Source of the DNA: AP-15 sp963814865
Lineage (GTDB): Bacteria; Pseudomonadota; Alphaproteobacteria; ATCC43930; CGMCC-115725
Direction of reading: 5' to 3'
Length of the DNA stretch: 64,000 bases
Assembly: GCA_963814865.1 (NCBI GenBank)
Contig: CAWFEN010000010.1
Coordinates: 62,001 to 126,000 of the forward strand
Shown piece by piece: positions 10,760 to 18,794 of the stretch (positions are counted from its first letter, which is position 1; each line of letters starts with the position of its first letter). The notes beneath the pieces were generated by a model. It had not been told where the DNA came from and searched no databases. It saw only the letters and a list, made by a program, of their open reading frames with translations. The position numbers and the translations under genes are program-made.

Positions 10760-11724
10760 CTCAGCCTCCCGCACGACGCCGCCGGCGGGGACCAGGCCCG
10801 GCTGGCATGCGCCTTTTCAGGGCCGAGCGCCGTCTGGTCGACGATGCGCTCGAACAGCTGCGGATCGACCGCGCGGTAGGTCGTCGGCGGCACGGCTTCG
10901 CTCGGCTTCGCCAGTTTGGCATAGCCGGAAATGTCGAGCGCAGACCCCGCACCGCGCACCTGCGCGACCCAGGCGGCGAAATCGCCGGCGGGCACCGCCT
11001 TGACGGTGAACCGCATATCGGCAAAGCCGTCGCCGCTGAAATTCGCCGACAGGCCCGGATACTCGCCGGGCTTGTCCGCCAACAGGTTGAGGTGGGTGGT
11101 CATCCCCGGCATCGTGTAGATCTGGCTGCCGAGCTGCGGGACGAAGAACGAATTCATGACCGTCGCCGAAGTAAGACGAAACCGCACCGGCGTTCCCGCC
11201 GGGATGACCAGCTGATTGACCGCGGCGATACCCTGATCGGGGTAGATGAACAGCCATTTCCAATCGAGCGAGGCGACCTCGACCTCGAGCGGCTTGGCGT
11301 TCGCCGGGATCGGCGCCCGCGGATCGAGCTGATGAGCACCGATCCAGCAGACCCCGCCCAGCAGGATCACCACCAGCGCCGGGATCGACCAGACGACAAA
11401 ATCGATGCGCCCTTCATAGGCCACCTCCTCGCTCCGTCTGGCGCGGGCGTTGGAAGACCGATACCACCAAGCAAACCCCAAGGTCGCCAGGATCACCGGA
11501 ACCACGACCACGAGCATGATTGCCGTGGCGTTGATCAGCAGGAGCCGTTCCGCCGACGCGATCGGACCCTGCGGATCCAGCACGCCGGTCTGCTGGCAGG
11601 AAGCGACCGGCATCGCGGCGCATACGGCCAGCCACCGGCGCAGGCCCGAATGCCGAGGCTGGTACCGCGCGTTTGGTGCGGGACCGTGCGGCGCGTCAGC
11701 GGTCGCGTAACGCCCGTCGTGCAT
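10744..11724 (-). CDS. cyoA: Cytochrome o ubiquinol oxidase subunit II (lipoprotein)
   Basis: CyoA is the quinol oxidase subunit II with a periplasmic cupredoxin-like domain. The ATG at 11724 follows a GGAGG site. The product (326 aa) has a lipoprotein signal ending at the Cys of PVASC, two membrane helices (about 50-75 and 95-115), and the domain with LDWKWLFIYPDQGIA, VNSFF-like TVMNSFFVPQLG and MTTHLNLLAD. The Cu-A ligands are absent, as expected for a quinol rather than cytochrome c oxidase. The last 16 bases overlap the cyoB start. The final 20 residues look unlike the family and may follow another small indel. Confidence 0.88.
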   Translation of the reverse strand: MHDGRYATADAPHGPAPNARYQPRHSGLRRWLAVCAAMPVASCQQTGVLDPQGPIASAERLLLINATAIMLVVVVPVILATLGFAWWYRSSNARARRSEEVAYEGRIDFVVWSIPALVVILLGGVCWIGAHQLDPRAPIPANAKPLEVEVASLDWKWLFIYPDQGIAAVNQLVIPAGTPVRFRLTSATVMNSFFVPQLGSQIYTMPGMTTHLNLLADKPGEYPGLSANFSGDGFADMRFTVKAVPAGDFAAWVAQVRGAGSALDISGYAKLAKPSEAVPPTTYRAVDPQLFERIVDQTALGPEKAHASRAWSPPAASCGRLRCWAS

Positions 11725-11951
11725 GAGGCCTCCGGTACCAAGGGCGGCACGGAATACGCCACCCGCGTCGTGCCGAATCTTAACCAACGAGTTTAATCAC
11801 AATGCCGCGGCTTGCCAATCCCGCGGATCGCGTGATGCACGAAACTCGGCCGCTTCGACCAGCCCGGCCACCGGATCACCGGCGATCGGACCGGCCAGAG
11901 CCACGGCCGCGGCATCGGCTTAGATCAGGACAACCTGTTGGGGCTGCGCAG

Positions 11952-12594
11952 CTAGAGCGCGCGGACTGCGGCGAGAAAAGCGCGGATTTTGGCGGGGTCT
12001 TTTTCGCCGGGACGGGTTTCGACCCCCGAGGAGACGTCGACGCAAGCGGCACCCGAGACATGAACCGCTTCATACAGCAGCTCCGCCGTCAACCCACCCG
12101 ACAGCATCCAAGGACGGGCCCACGAACGGCCGGCGATCAGACCCCAGTCGAAGGCGAGCCCGTTGCCGCCAGGCAGCGCATCGGGTCGGTGCGGCGGCTT
12201 GGCGTCGAACAGCAGCAAATCGGCGACCTCCTCATAGCGGGCGGCGCCCGGCACATCCTCCGGTCCGGCAATCGCCACCGCCTTCATCACCTTCCGGCCG
12301 AAACGAAGCCTGGCCGCCGCGACCCGCTCCAGGCTCTCATTGCCGTGGAATTGCAGAATGTCGAGCGGCACGGTCGCCAGCACCGCAGCGATCATATCGT
12401 CATCGGCATCGACAAAGAGCCCGACCCGGGCGATCCCCGAGGGCGCGCGGCGCACAGCGCCGCCGCCTCGGCGGCGACACGGCACGCGGGCTCGGCGGGT
12501 AGAAGACAAAGCCGAGATAGGCGGCGCCGCCCGCGACGGCGGCATGCACCGCCGCAGCATTCGACAACCCGCAAATCTTCGCGGCGACGCTCAT
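11952..12594 (-). pseudogene. trpF: Phosphoribosylanthranilate isomerase, two frameshifts in the N-terminal third
   Basis: TrpF catalyses the Amadori step of tryptophan synthesis. From the ATG at 12594 the frame reads MSVAAKICGLSNAAAVHAA to GFVFYPPSPRAVSP, with the conserved KICG and FYPPSPR motifs. A second frame then holds AEAAALCAA for a few codons, and a third carries APSGIARVGLFVDAD to the end (LLLFDAK, MLSGGL, VDVSSGVE, the phosphate-binding motifs). Two single-base deletions within about 60 bp (about 12440-12480) explain it. It sits 8 bp after phaR. Either the gene is dead or this GC-rich patch is misread. Confidence 0.8.
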
Positions 12595-12602
12595 TTCCGG
12601 CG

Positions 12603-13208
12603 CTAGCCGTCGCGGCGCTCGCGTCCGAGCGCATCGAGCTGCTGTGTCAGCGCGTCGATCTGCGCTTCGAGCCGCTTGAGGCGCGGATCCTCGCCGGCTG
12701 CCGGTGGCGGCGCATCGGGCGCCGCCGGCGTCTGGTCCTTCCCATAGGGCGCCAGCATTTTGAGCGCGCGCTCGAACAGCGCCATGTTCTGCTTGCCTAC
12801 TTCCTCGAACTGACCGAACGGAAAGATCCCGAACGTCGCCTGCAAATTCTTGCGCATCTGCTCCTGGTTGCCGGTAAAGGCGACCATCGCCTGTTCGAGA
12901 TAGCCGGGCAGCAGAAATTGCATGCTGTCGCCGTAAAAACCGATCAGCTGGCGCAGAAAGCTGATCGGCAGCAGGTTCTGGCCCTTCTGCTCCTGCTCGA
13001 CGATGATCTGCGTCAATACCGAGCGGGTGATGTCGTCGCCGGTCTTGGCGTCGTGGGCGACAAAATCGCCGCCCTCCTTGATCAGCTTGGCGAGATCGTC
13101 GAGGGTGACATAGCTGCTCGTCGCCGTGTTGTAGAGCCGCCGGTTGGCGTATTTTTTGACGATGACCGGCTTGGTGCCGCTCGGGCGGTCGCTGTTCGGG
13201 GTGTTCAT
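12603..13208 (-). CDS. phaR: Polyhydroxyalkanoate synthesis repressor
   Basis: The 201-aa product begins with the PHB/PHA accumulation-regulator DNA-binding domain (KPVIVKKYANRRLYNTATSSY, about residues 13-72) followed by PHB-binding segments (about 75-150, with LPISFLRQLIGFYGDSMQ and FPFGQFEEVGKQNM) and a C-terminal Arg/Glu/Leu helix. PhaR binds PHA granules and, when free, represses phasin and PHA genes. It is divergent from phaA, 222 bp away, so it may control that promoter. No lesion is seen. Confidence 0.92.
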   Translation of the reverse strand: MNTPNSDRPSGTKPVIVKKYANRRLYNTATSSYVTLDDLAKLIKEGGDFVAHDAKTGDDITRSVLTQIIVEQEQKGQNLLPISFLRQLIGFYGDSMQFLLPGYLEQAMVAFTGNQEQMRKNLQATFGIFPFGQFEEVGKQNMALFERALKMLAPYGKDQTPAAPDAPPPAAGEDPRLKRLEAQIDALTQQLDALGRERRDG

Positions 13209-13430
13209 GCGCGCGCCATCTCCGCACGGAGAAGCTCTCCGGCGGCGATAATACAGAGATCCGGCGCATTCGCCTCATCAAACCCTCGCCTCCGGTGCAG
13301 CAACGGCGTGCCTGTCCGACGCGCGCGCCGGGCAGGGATGACAGGCTGCCGGCTGGACAGCCGCCGGCCGCCGCTTTTAAAGTTCGCCGGCCCTGCCCAC
13401 ATAGGCGTAAACCCCGCGAGGAGATCTTTG

Positions 13431-14606
13431 ATGGCCGATATCGTCATTGCCGGCGCCGTGCGCACCCCGGTCGGGGCGTTCAATGGCGGGCTCGCCAGCC
13501 TGCCGGCGCACAAGCTCGGCGAGGTTGCGATCGTCGAGGCGCTGCGCCGCGCCCAGGTCGAGCCGAAAGAGGTCTCCGAGGTCATCATGGGCCAGATCCT
13601 CGCCGCTGGCGAAGGCCAGAACCCGGCACGGCAGGCGGCAATCGGCGCCGGGCTGCCGTTCGAGGTGACGGCCTACGGCGTCAACCAGCTGTGCGGCTCG
13701 GGGCTGCGCACGGTAGCGCTCGGCTGGCAGGCGATCCGCAACGGCGATTCCGCGATCGTCGTCGCCGGCGGACAGGAGAGCATGAGCCAGGCGCCGCACT
13801 GCATCCATCTGCGCAACGGCGTCAAGATGGGCGATGCGGAACTCGTCGACACGATGATCAGGGACGGGCTGTGGGACGCCTTCAACGGCTATCACATGGG
13901 CAACACCGCCGAAAACGTCGCCCAGCGCTGGCAGATCACGCGCGAGCAGCAGGATGGCTTTGCCGCCGCCTCGCAGGCCAAGGCCGAGGCCGCGCAGAAG
14001 GCCGGCCGCTTCAAGGACGAGATCGTCCCGGTCAAGATCGCGACCCGCCGCGGCGAGACCATCGTCGACACCGACGAGCATCCCAAGCACGGCACCACGG
14101 TCGAGGTGCTGGCCAAATTGCGCCCGGCCTTCGACAAGAACGGCACGGTTACCGCCGGCAACGCCTCGGGCATCAACGACGGCGGCGCGGCGGTCGTGCT
14201 GATGACGGCGGCGGCGGCCGAGAAGCGCGGGGTGCGCCCGCTCGCCCGCATCGTCTCCTGGGCGACCGCCGGGGTCGATCCGGCGATCATGGGCAGCGGC
14301 CCGATCCCGGCCAGCCGCATGGCGTTGAAAAAGGCGGGCTGGAGCGCCGGCGATCTCGACCTCGTCGAGGCCAACGAGGCGTTCGCCGCGCAGGCCTGCG
14401 CGGTCAACAAGGACCTCGGCTGGAATGTCGAGAAGGTCAACGTCAATGGCGGCGCCATCGCGCTCGGTCATCCGATCGGCGCTTCCGGGACGCGGGTGCT
14501 GGTCACCCTCCTCTACGAGATGCAGCGGCGCAATGCGAAAAAGGGTCTGGCGACATTGTGCATCGGCGGTGGCATGGGAATTGCCATGTGCCTCGAGCGC
14601 GATTAG
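13431..14606 (+). CDS. phaA: Acetyl-CoA acetyltransferase (beta-ketothiolase)
   Basis: PhaA condenses two acetyl-CoA to acetoacetyl-CoA, the first step of PHB synthesis. The 391-aa product starts MADIVIAGAVRTPVGAF after a GCGAGGAGA site. It holds the acylation Cys in NQLCGSGLR (about residue 89), the GQESMS motif, the catalytic His in GGAIALGHPIGASG (about 348) and the second Cys in LCIGGGMGIA (about 378). It is followed 58 bp later by phaB on the same strand, the standard phaAB order. Confidence 0.95.
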   Translation: MADIVIAGAVRTPVGAFNGGLASLPAHKLGEVAIVEALRRAQVEPKEVSEVIMGQILAAGEGQNPARQAAIGAGLPFEVTAYGVNQLCGSGLRTVALGWQAIRNGDSAIVVAGGQESMSQAPHCIHLRNGVKMGDAELVDTMIRDGLWDAFNGYHMGNTAENVAQRWQITREQQDGFAAASQAKAEAAQKAGRFKDEIVPVKIATRRGETIVDTDEHPKHGTTVEVLAKLRPAFDKNGTVTAGNASGINDGGAAVVLMTAAAAEKRGVRPLARIVSWATAGVDPAIMGSGPIPASRMALKKAGWSAGDLDLVEANEAFAAQACAVNKDLGWNVEKVNVNGGAIALGHPIGASGTRVLVTLLYEMQRRNAKKGLATLCIGGGMGIAMCLERD

Positions 14607-14664
14607 CCCCGGCCGGGCGAGGCGGTTAAAAGCGCGCCGAGGCTAAATCGATAGGGAGGAACGC

Positions 14665-15387
14665 ATGGCGAGGGTCGCGGTGGTCACGGGCGGGACGCGC
14701 GGGATCGGCTGCGCGATCTCGATGGCGCTCAAGGATGCCGGCTATCGGGTCGCCGCGACTTACGGCGGCAATGATGCAGCGGCGCAGCAGTTCAACGCCG
14801 AGACCGGGATTCAGGTGTTCAAATTCGACGTGTCCGACTTCCAGGCCTGTGCCGACGGCATCAAGGCGATCGAGGCGGCGCTCGGGCCGGTCGAGGTGCT
14901 GGTCAACAATGCCGGCATCACCCGCGACGCGACGATGCACCGCATGAGCTTCGAGCAATGGAATGCGGTGATCCAAACCAACCTCGCCTCGTGCTTCAAT
15001 ATGTCGCGCCAGCTCATTGACGGGATGCGCGCGCGCGGGTTCGGCCGCATCGTCAATATCGGCTCGATCAACGGCCAGGCTGGGCAGTACGGCCAAGTCA
15101 ACTACGCTGCCGCGAAATCGGGCATCCACGGTTTCACGAAAGCGCTGGCGCAGGAGGGTGCGGCACGCGGCATTACCGTCAATGCCGTCGCACCGGGCTA
15201 TGTCGATACCGAGATGGTGCGCGCGGTGCCGCCCGAGGTGCTCGAAAAGATCATCGCCCGCATCCCGGTCGGCCGCCTCGGCAAGGCCGAGGACATCGCC
15301 CGCACGGTGCTGTTCCTGGTCTCCGACGACGCCGACTTCATCACCGGCTCGACCCTCTCGGTCAATGGCGGCCAGCATATGTATTGA
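14665..15387 (+). CDS. phaB: Acetoacetyl-CoA reductase (NADPH)
   Basis: PhaB reduces acetoacetyl-CoA to (R)-3-hydroxybutyryl-CoA. It is a 240-aa classical short-chain dehydrogenase with the nucleotide loop VTGGTRGIG, NNAGITRD, the catalytic Ser in VNIGSINGQAGQ, the Tyr-Lys pair in NYAAAKSG, and the PhaB-typical end GSTLSVNGGQHMY. The ATG at 14665 follows AGGGAGGAA. No phaC synthase is in the window. Confidence 0.95.
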   Translation: MARVAVVTGGTRGIGCAISMALKDAGYRVAATYGGNDAAAQQFNAETGIQVFKFDVSDFQACADGIKAIEAALGPVEVLVNNAGITRDATMHRMSFEQWNAVIQTNLASCFNMSRQLIDGMRARGFGRIVNIGSINGQAGQYGQVNYAAAKSGIHGFTKALAQEGAARGITVNAVAPGYVDTEMVRAVPPEVLEKIIARIPVGRLGKAEDIARTVLFLVSDDADFITGSTLSVNGGQHMY

Positions 15388-15446
15388 GACACCGGCCGGC
15401 GGACGGCAATTTCCGCGACGTCCCGGCGTGCAGGAAGCGACCTCGT

Positions 15447-15660
15447 TCATGCCGCCGAACCCGTCGGGTGCTCGTAGCGCAAGCTGATCGCCAGCCGGTT
15501 CCCACAGATTGATCATGCCGATCAGTGTGGTCAGGTCGATCACCTCCTTGTCGTCGAAATGCCGGCGCACCTCGTTGTAGGCATCGTCGGGCGCCTGGGT
15601 TTCGGCGATCCGGGTCAGCGCGTCGGTCCAGGCCAGTGCCGCCCGCTCGCGTGGCGGCCC
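15447..15660 (-). pseudogene. C-terminal remnant of a carboxymuconolactone decarboxylase / AhpD-family protein
   Basis: On the minus strand the stretch encodes RERAALAWTDALTRIAE, PDDAYNEVRRHFDDKEVIDLT and then, after one extra G at about 15505, NRLAISLRYEHPTGSAA and a stop at 15447. This is the C-terminal half of the CMD/AhpD alkylhydroperoxidase-like family. The N-terminal half with the Cys-x-x-Cys site is missing: coding similarity stops at about 15660, where an aldehyde dehydrogenase remnant begins on the other strand. Confidence 0.6.
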
Positions 15661-15661
15661 G

Positions 15662-16027
15662 CTCGGCGCGTCGATCTGGAAGATCGGCCCGGCGCTCGCC
15701 ACCGGCTGTGCAATCGTGCCGAAGCCGGCCGAGGAAGCGCCGCTGACCCCGCTGCGGCTCGGCGAATTGCTGATGGATGCCGGGGGTGCCGCCCGGGGTG
15801 GCCAACATCGTGCCCGGCTATGGCGAGACCCCGGCGTGGCGCTCGCCGCCCATCCCGGCGTCGACAAGGTCGCGTTCACCGGCTCGCACCTGACCGGGCA
15901 ATTGATCGTCCAGGCCTCGGCCGGCAACCTCAAGCGCGTGTCGCTCGAACTCGGGTAGCGGGACTGACCCACTACCCAGATGGAAGAGTACTTGAACGTC
16001 AAGGCGGTTTGGATCAAGACCGCATAG
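15662..16027 (+). pseudogene. Aldehyde dehydrogenase remnant with large internal deletion
   Basis: The plus strand shows pieces of an NAD(P)-dependent aldehyde dehydrogenase: IWKIGPALATGC, AIVPKPAEEAPLTPLRLGELL, VPPGVANIVPGYGET (in a shifted frame), and PGVALAAHPGVDKVAFTGS through VSLELG. The sequence then jumps to a C-terminal MEEYLNVKAVWIKTA and a stop at 16027. The catalytic Cys/Glu region, more than 200 residues, is missing, and two small indels lie in the first part. It is a dead gene next to the CMD remnant. Confidence 0.65.
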
Positions 16028-16098
16028 GCAGGAGCGCGAGGCGGCCGGCAGCGGCTTTCTCGTAGAGCCGCTGCCTCTTCGAGCCGGGTGCCGATCCC

Positions 16099-16500
16099 AT
16101 GCCGAGGCTGACCTTGCGCATCGACTTCGACCAGGACCGGGCGATCGGCCCGGGCAAGATCAAGCTCTTGGAGCTGATCGACACCCTGGGCTCGATCGCC
16201 GCGGCCGGGCGGCAGATGGGCATGTCCTATCGCCGCGCCTGGCTGCTGGTGGACAGCTTGAACCATTGCTTCCGGGCGCCGGTGGTCGCCTCGCAGGCGG
16301 GCGGTCCGCATGGCGGCGGCGCATCCCTGACCGAGTTCGGCCATAGCGTCGTGCGCCGCTACCGCGCCGTCGAGCGCGCCGCGCAGACTGCCGGCGCCGC
16401 CGACATCGAAGCGTTGTCGGCAGCACTCGCCGAGCGCCTGTCGCCGCCTGCCGAGACGACCGGCAGGAAGGGTCGGCGGCTGACGTTGAGCGTGACCTAG
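16099..16500 (+). CDS. ModE-like winged-helix regulator (DNA-binding domain only)
   Basis: The 133-aa product matches the N-terminal LysR-like winged helix of ModE: KIKLLELIDTLGSIAAAGRQMGMSYRRAWLLVDSLNHCF, then a wing with GGPHGGGASLTEFG. The C-terminal molybdate-binding TOBE domains of full ModE are absent, as in many alphaproteobacteria where a separate molbindin serves. It probably controls the neighbouring molbindin/ABC importer genes. It lies 48 bp from the end of the convergent DUF364 gene. Confidence 0.8.
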   Translation: MPRLTLRIDFDQDRAIGPGKIKLLELIDTLGSIAAAGRQMGMSYRRAWLLVDSLNHCFRAPVVASQAGGPHGGGASLTEFGHSVVRRYRAVERAAQTAGAADIEALSAALAERLSPPAETTGRKGRRLTLSVT

Positions 16501-16548
16501 CCCAGACCTAGCCCCGGTGCTGGAACGGGAGTGTCGCCGGCTGCCGGC

Positions 16549-17412
16549 TCAGGCGACTTTCGCGGCGAAGCCCGCGGGCTGGCGGGCGAGCACGATTTTC
16601 TGCGCCGAGCGGCCGAAGAAGTGGTAGCCGGAGCCGCCCTCGGCGAGGAGATCGAGGAACCCGTCGGGGTCGCTGATCCTGACGCAGCCGAGGACGTCGA
16701 CGCCGCGCGCGAGGAAGGCATCGGGGAGCATGCCGACGGTCGGCCCGACGATGGTGACGCGGGCCTCGGGCCGGGCCAGCGCCAGCAGCGTTTCGAGCGT
16801 GCCGTTGACCAGGGTCGATCCGGTGACCAGCGCCACATCGGCCCGCGGCAGGATTTCGGCCGCCTGCTCGGCCGGGCGAAAGAACGGCAGCTCGTCGGGC
16901 TTCAACGTGGCCGGGTCCTGCTCGAGCACCAGATAGGGCTGGCCGCGCCGTTTCAATTCCTTCAGGAACGGAACGAACGCGCCGACCACCACGACCTGGT
17001 CGCCCTGGCGGATGTCGGTCGCATCGAAGGCGTCGATGCCCGCGCGCAACGCGACTTCGGGATGCGGCCGGCGCTGCCAGCAATAATCGGCCAGCGCGTT
17101 GACCGTGGCGATCCCGACGGCGCGGCGGATGCCGTGGGCGGACAGCGCCTCCCGCGCCAGATCGACAGCCCGACGGCCGCCCAATTTGCCGGGAAACGGC
17201 ATCGCCATCGCCGAGCTTGGACAGCACACCGCCTCGGGGATCGTCTTGATCGGCGTCGCGCAGCCGCCGGCGACGCCGTTCGACAGCTTGACCCCGGTAA
17301 AAAACAGCCCGACCACAGCCCTTTCGACCGTGATCTCGTCGAGTTCCGGGCCGAGGATGGCGGCGATCGTCGCCAGCGTCTCGCCGAGGATCGAACTGTT
17401 CTCGCTCTGCAT
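16549..17412 (-). CDS. DUF364/DUF4213 putative heavy-metal chelation protein
   Basis: The product from the ATG at 17412 is 287 aa. An N-terminal DUF4213-type enolase-like piece (VVGLFFTGVKLSNGVAGGCATPIK) is followed by a Rossmann-like DUF364 domain (about 100-280) with VVVVGAFVPFLKELKRRG, ALVTGSTLVNGTLETLL and VGPTVGMLPDA. The family is linked to metal or cofactor homeostasis but has no proven reaction. An ATG 13 codons upstream is a possible alternative start. It is divergent from the molbindin/ABC importer genes and convergent with the ModE-like gene. Confidence 0.75.
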   Translation of the reverse strand: MQSENSSILGETLATIAAILGPELDEITVERAVVGLFFTGVKLSNGVAGGCATPIKTIPEAVCCPSSAMAMPFPGKLGGRRAVDLAREALSAHGIRRAVGIATVNALADYCWQRRPHPEVALRAGIDAFDATDIRQGDQVVVVGAFVPFLKELKRRGQPYLVLEQDPATLKPDELPFFRPAEQAAEILPRADVALVTGSTLVNGTLETLLALARPEARVTIVGPTVGMLPDAFLARGVDVLGCVRISDPDGFLDLLAEGGSGYHFFGRSAQKIVLARQPAGFAAKVA

Positions 17413-17436
17413 CGATAGTCTGCCTTTCCTGCTGGC

Positions 17437-17464
17437 GTCGCTATACCCCATAAGATAGATCGAC
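17437..17464. promoter_or_regulatory. Possible ModE-type operator
   Basis: In the divergent DUF364/mop region the sequence GTCGCTATA, ten bases, then ATAGATCGAC forms an imperfect dyad (CTAT-N10-ATAG with GTCG/CGAC flanks offset by two). This resembles the ModE half-site CGCTATA. Support is position (between two divergent genes, close to a modE-like gene) and partial symmetry only. Confidence 0.35.
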
Positions 17465-17543
17465 CGGGCGCCGCGGCAAAGAATTTTGCCCGCGTCGAGG
17501 CGCGCCGTGGCGCGATTGCGATTCCCCGACCCTGGAGGAGGAT

Positions 17544-17754
17544 ATGATGAAGCTCAGCGCCCGCAATCAGCTCAAGGGCAAGATCGTCGACGGTGACCAA
17601 GGGCCAGACGACCGCGCATGTCCGCATCGATATCGGCGGCGGGGTCATCGTCACCTCGTCGATCACCAACGAGGCCGTCGACGAACTCGGCCTGACGGTC
17701 GGCGACGAGGCGTTCGCGGTGATCAAGGCGTCGGATGTGATGGTCGCCAAGTGA
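17544..17754 (+). CDS. mop: Molbindin (Mop domain) with one frameshift
   Basis: The ATG at 17544 follows GGAGGAGG. The first codons read MMKLSARNQLKGKIVD, the start of a TOBE/Mop domain. After one extra G at about 17593 the next frame continues VTKGQTTAHVRIDIGGG, then TSSITNEAVDELGLTVGDEAFAVIKASDVMVAK and a stop at 17752-17754. Joined, the two give a single-domain molbindin of about 69 aa, which binds molybdate or tungstate in the cytoplasm. The stop overlaps the GTG of the next gene. Without the indel the reading frame would run through into the binding-protein gene. Confidence 0.7.
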
Positions 17755-18794
17755 GACGCCGCCGCCTCTTCGGCCTCGGCGGCGGCGCGCTCGTCGCGCT
17801 GGCATTTCCGCCGCGACATGCGGAGGCGAAGCTTTTCACAGATTCGGCGGGTCGTCGGATCGATATCCCGGACAAGGTGCGGCGGGTATTCCCGGCCGGA
17901 CCGCCGGCCTCGGTCACTCTCTTCACCGTCGCGCCCGAGAAGATGCTGGGCTGGACCCGGGCGCCGAGCGCGGCGGCACAGGCCTTCCTGCCGGCACGAT
18001 ATGCCGGGCTTTCCGAAATCGGCCGGCTGACCGGTCGCGGCAATACGGTCAACCTCGAAAACGTCGTCAAGCTCGCGCCTGATCTGGTGCTCGATGTCGG
18101 CAGCACGACCGCGACCTATGTCTCACTCGCCGACCGGGTGCAGGCGCAGACGCATATTCCCGACGTGCTGATCGGCGGCCATCTGCCGCAGACGCCGCAA
18201 ACCCTGCGCATTCTCGGCGGGCTGCTCGGGGTCCAGCAGCGCGCCGAGGCGCTCGCCCGCTACGCCGAGGCGGCGCTCGGCGAGGTGCAGCAGCAGGCCG
18301 CAAAGATCCCGCCGGCCGACCGCCCGAGCCTCTATATCGCGCGCGGACCGCATGGCTTGGAAAGTGCGGTCGCCGGCTCGATCGGCAGCGAGGTCGTCGA
18401 TTTCGTCGGCGCGCGCAACGTCGTCGGCAAGGAGGCCGGGCCGCGCACGATCGTCGATGTCTCGCCGGAGCAAATCCTCGCCTGGCAGCCCGATGTGATC
18501 CTGACCATCGACCGGCGCTTTCATGCCGCGATCCGCACCGACCCGGTCTGGCGCGAGGTCAAGGCGGTGCAGGCGGGCCATGTCCATTTCGTGCCCGACC
18601 TGCCGTTCTCGTGGCTCGACGATCCGCCGGCGCCCAATCGGCTGATCGGCCTCCTGTGGCTCGGCAAGCTGCTTTATCCTGCGTCCTTTCCGCAGGACAT
18701 CCGCGCCGAGGCCCGCCGCTTTTATGCCCTTTTCTATCAGCAGGAACCGAGCGACGCGCAACTCGACGAGCTTCTCGCCGATCCCCCGGCGTGA
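17751..18794 (+). CDS. Periplasmic substrate-binding protein of a FecCD-type ABC importer (molybdate/tungstate inferred)
   Basis: The 347-aa product starts at a GTG (overlapping the mop stop as GTGA) with RRRRLFGLGGGALVALAF, an export signal with Tat-like twin arginines. It has the class III (BtuF/FepB) binding-protein fold: DSAGRRIDIPDKVRRVFPAG, then LAPDLVLDVGS, a long helix rich in Ala/Glu, and VSPEQILAWQPDVILTIDR. It delivers its ligand to the adjacent permease and ATPase. FecCD-type importers usually carry siderophores or cobalamin, but MolBCA systems of this type carry molybdate. The ModE-like and molbindin neighbours favour molybdate or tungstate here. Confidence 0.8.
   Translation: MRRRRLFGLGGGALVALAFPPRHAEAKLFTDSAGRRIDIPDKVRRVFPAGPPASVTLFTVAPEKMLGWTRAPSAAAQAFLPARYAGLSEIGRLTGRGNTVNLENVVKLAPDLVLDVGSTTATYVSLADRVQAQTHIPDVLIGGHLPQTPQTLRILGGLLGVQQRAEALARYAEAALGEVQQQAAKIPPADRPSLYIARGPHGLESAVAGSIGSEVVDFVGARNVVGKEAGPRTIVDVSPEQILAWQPDVILTIDRRFHAAIRTDPVWREVKAVQAGHVHFVPDLPFSWLDDPPAPNRLIGLLWLGKLLYPASFPQDIRAEARRFYALFYQQEPSDAQLDELLADPPA

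Noticed and set aside
11802..14606. A 934-codon open frame ending in PhaA
   Set aside because: The first 540 codons are antisense to trpF and phaR with no protein similarity; PhaA starts at 13431 with a good ribosome-binding site.
17544..18794. A natural molbindin-binding protein fusion of 416 residues
   Set aside because: The fusion frame leaves the Mop domain after 16 residues; the Mop sequence continues in another frame to its own stop, overlapping a GTG start.
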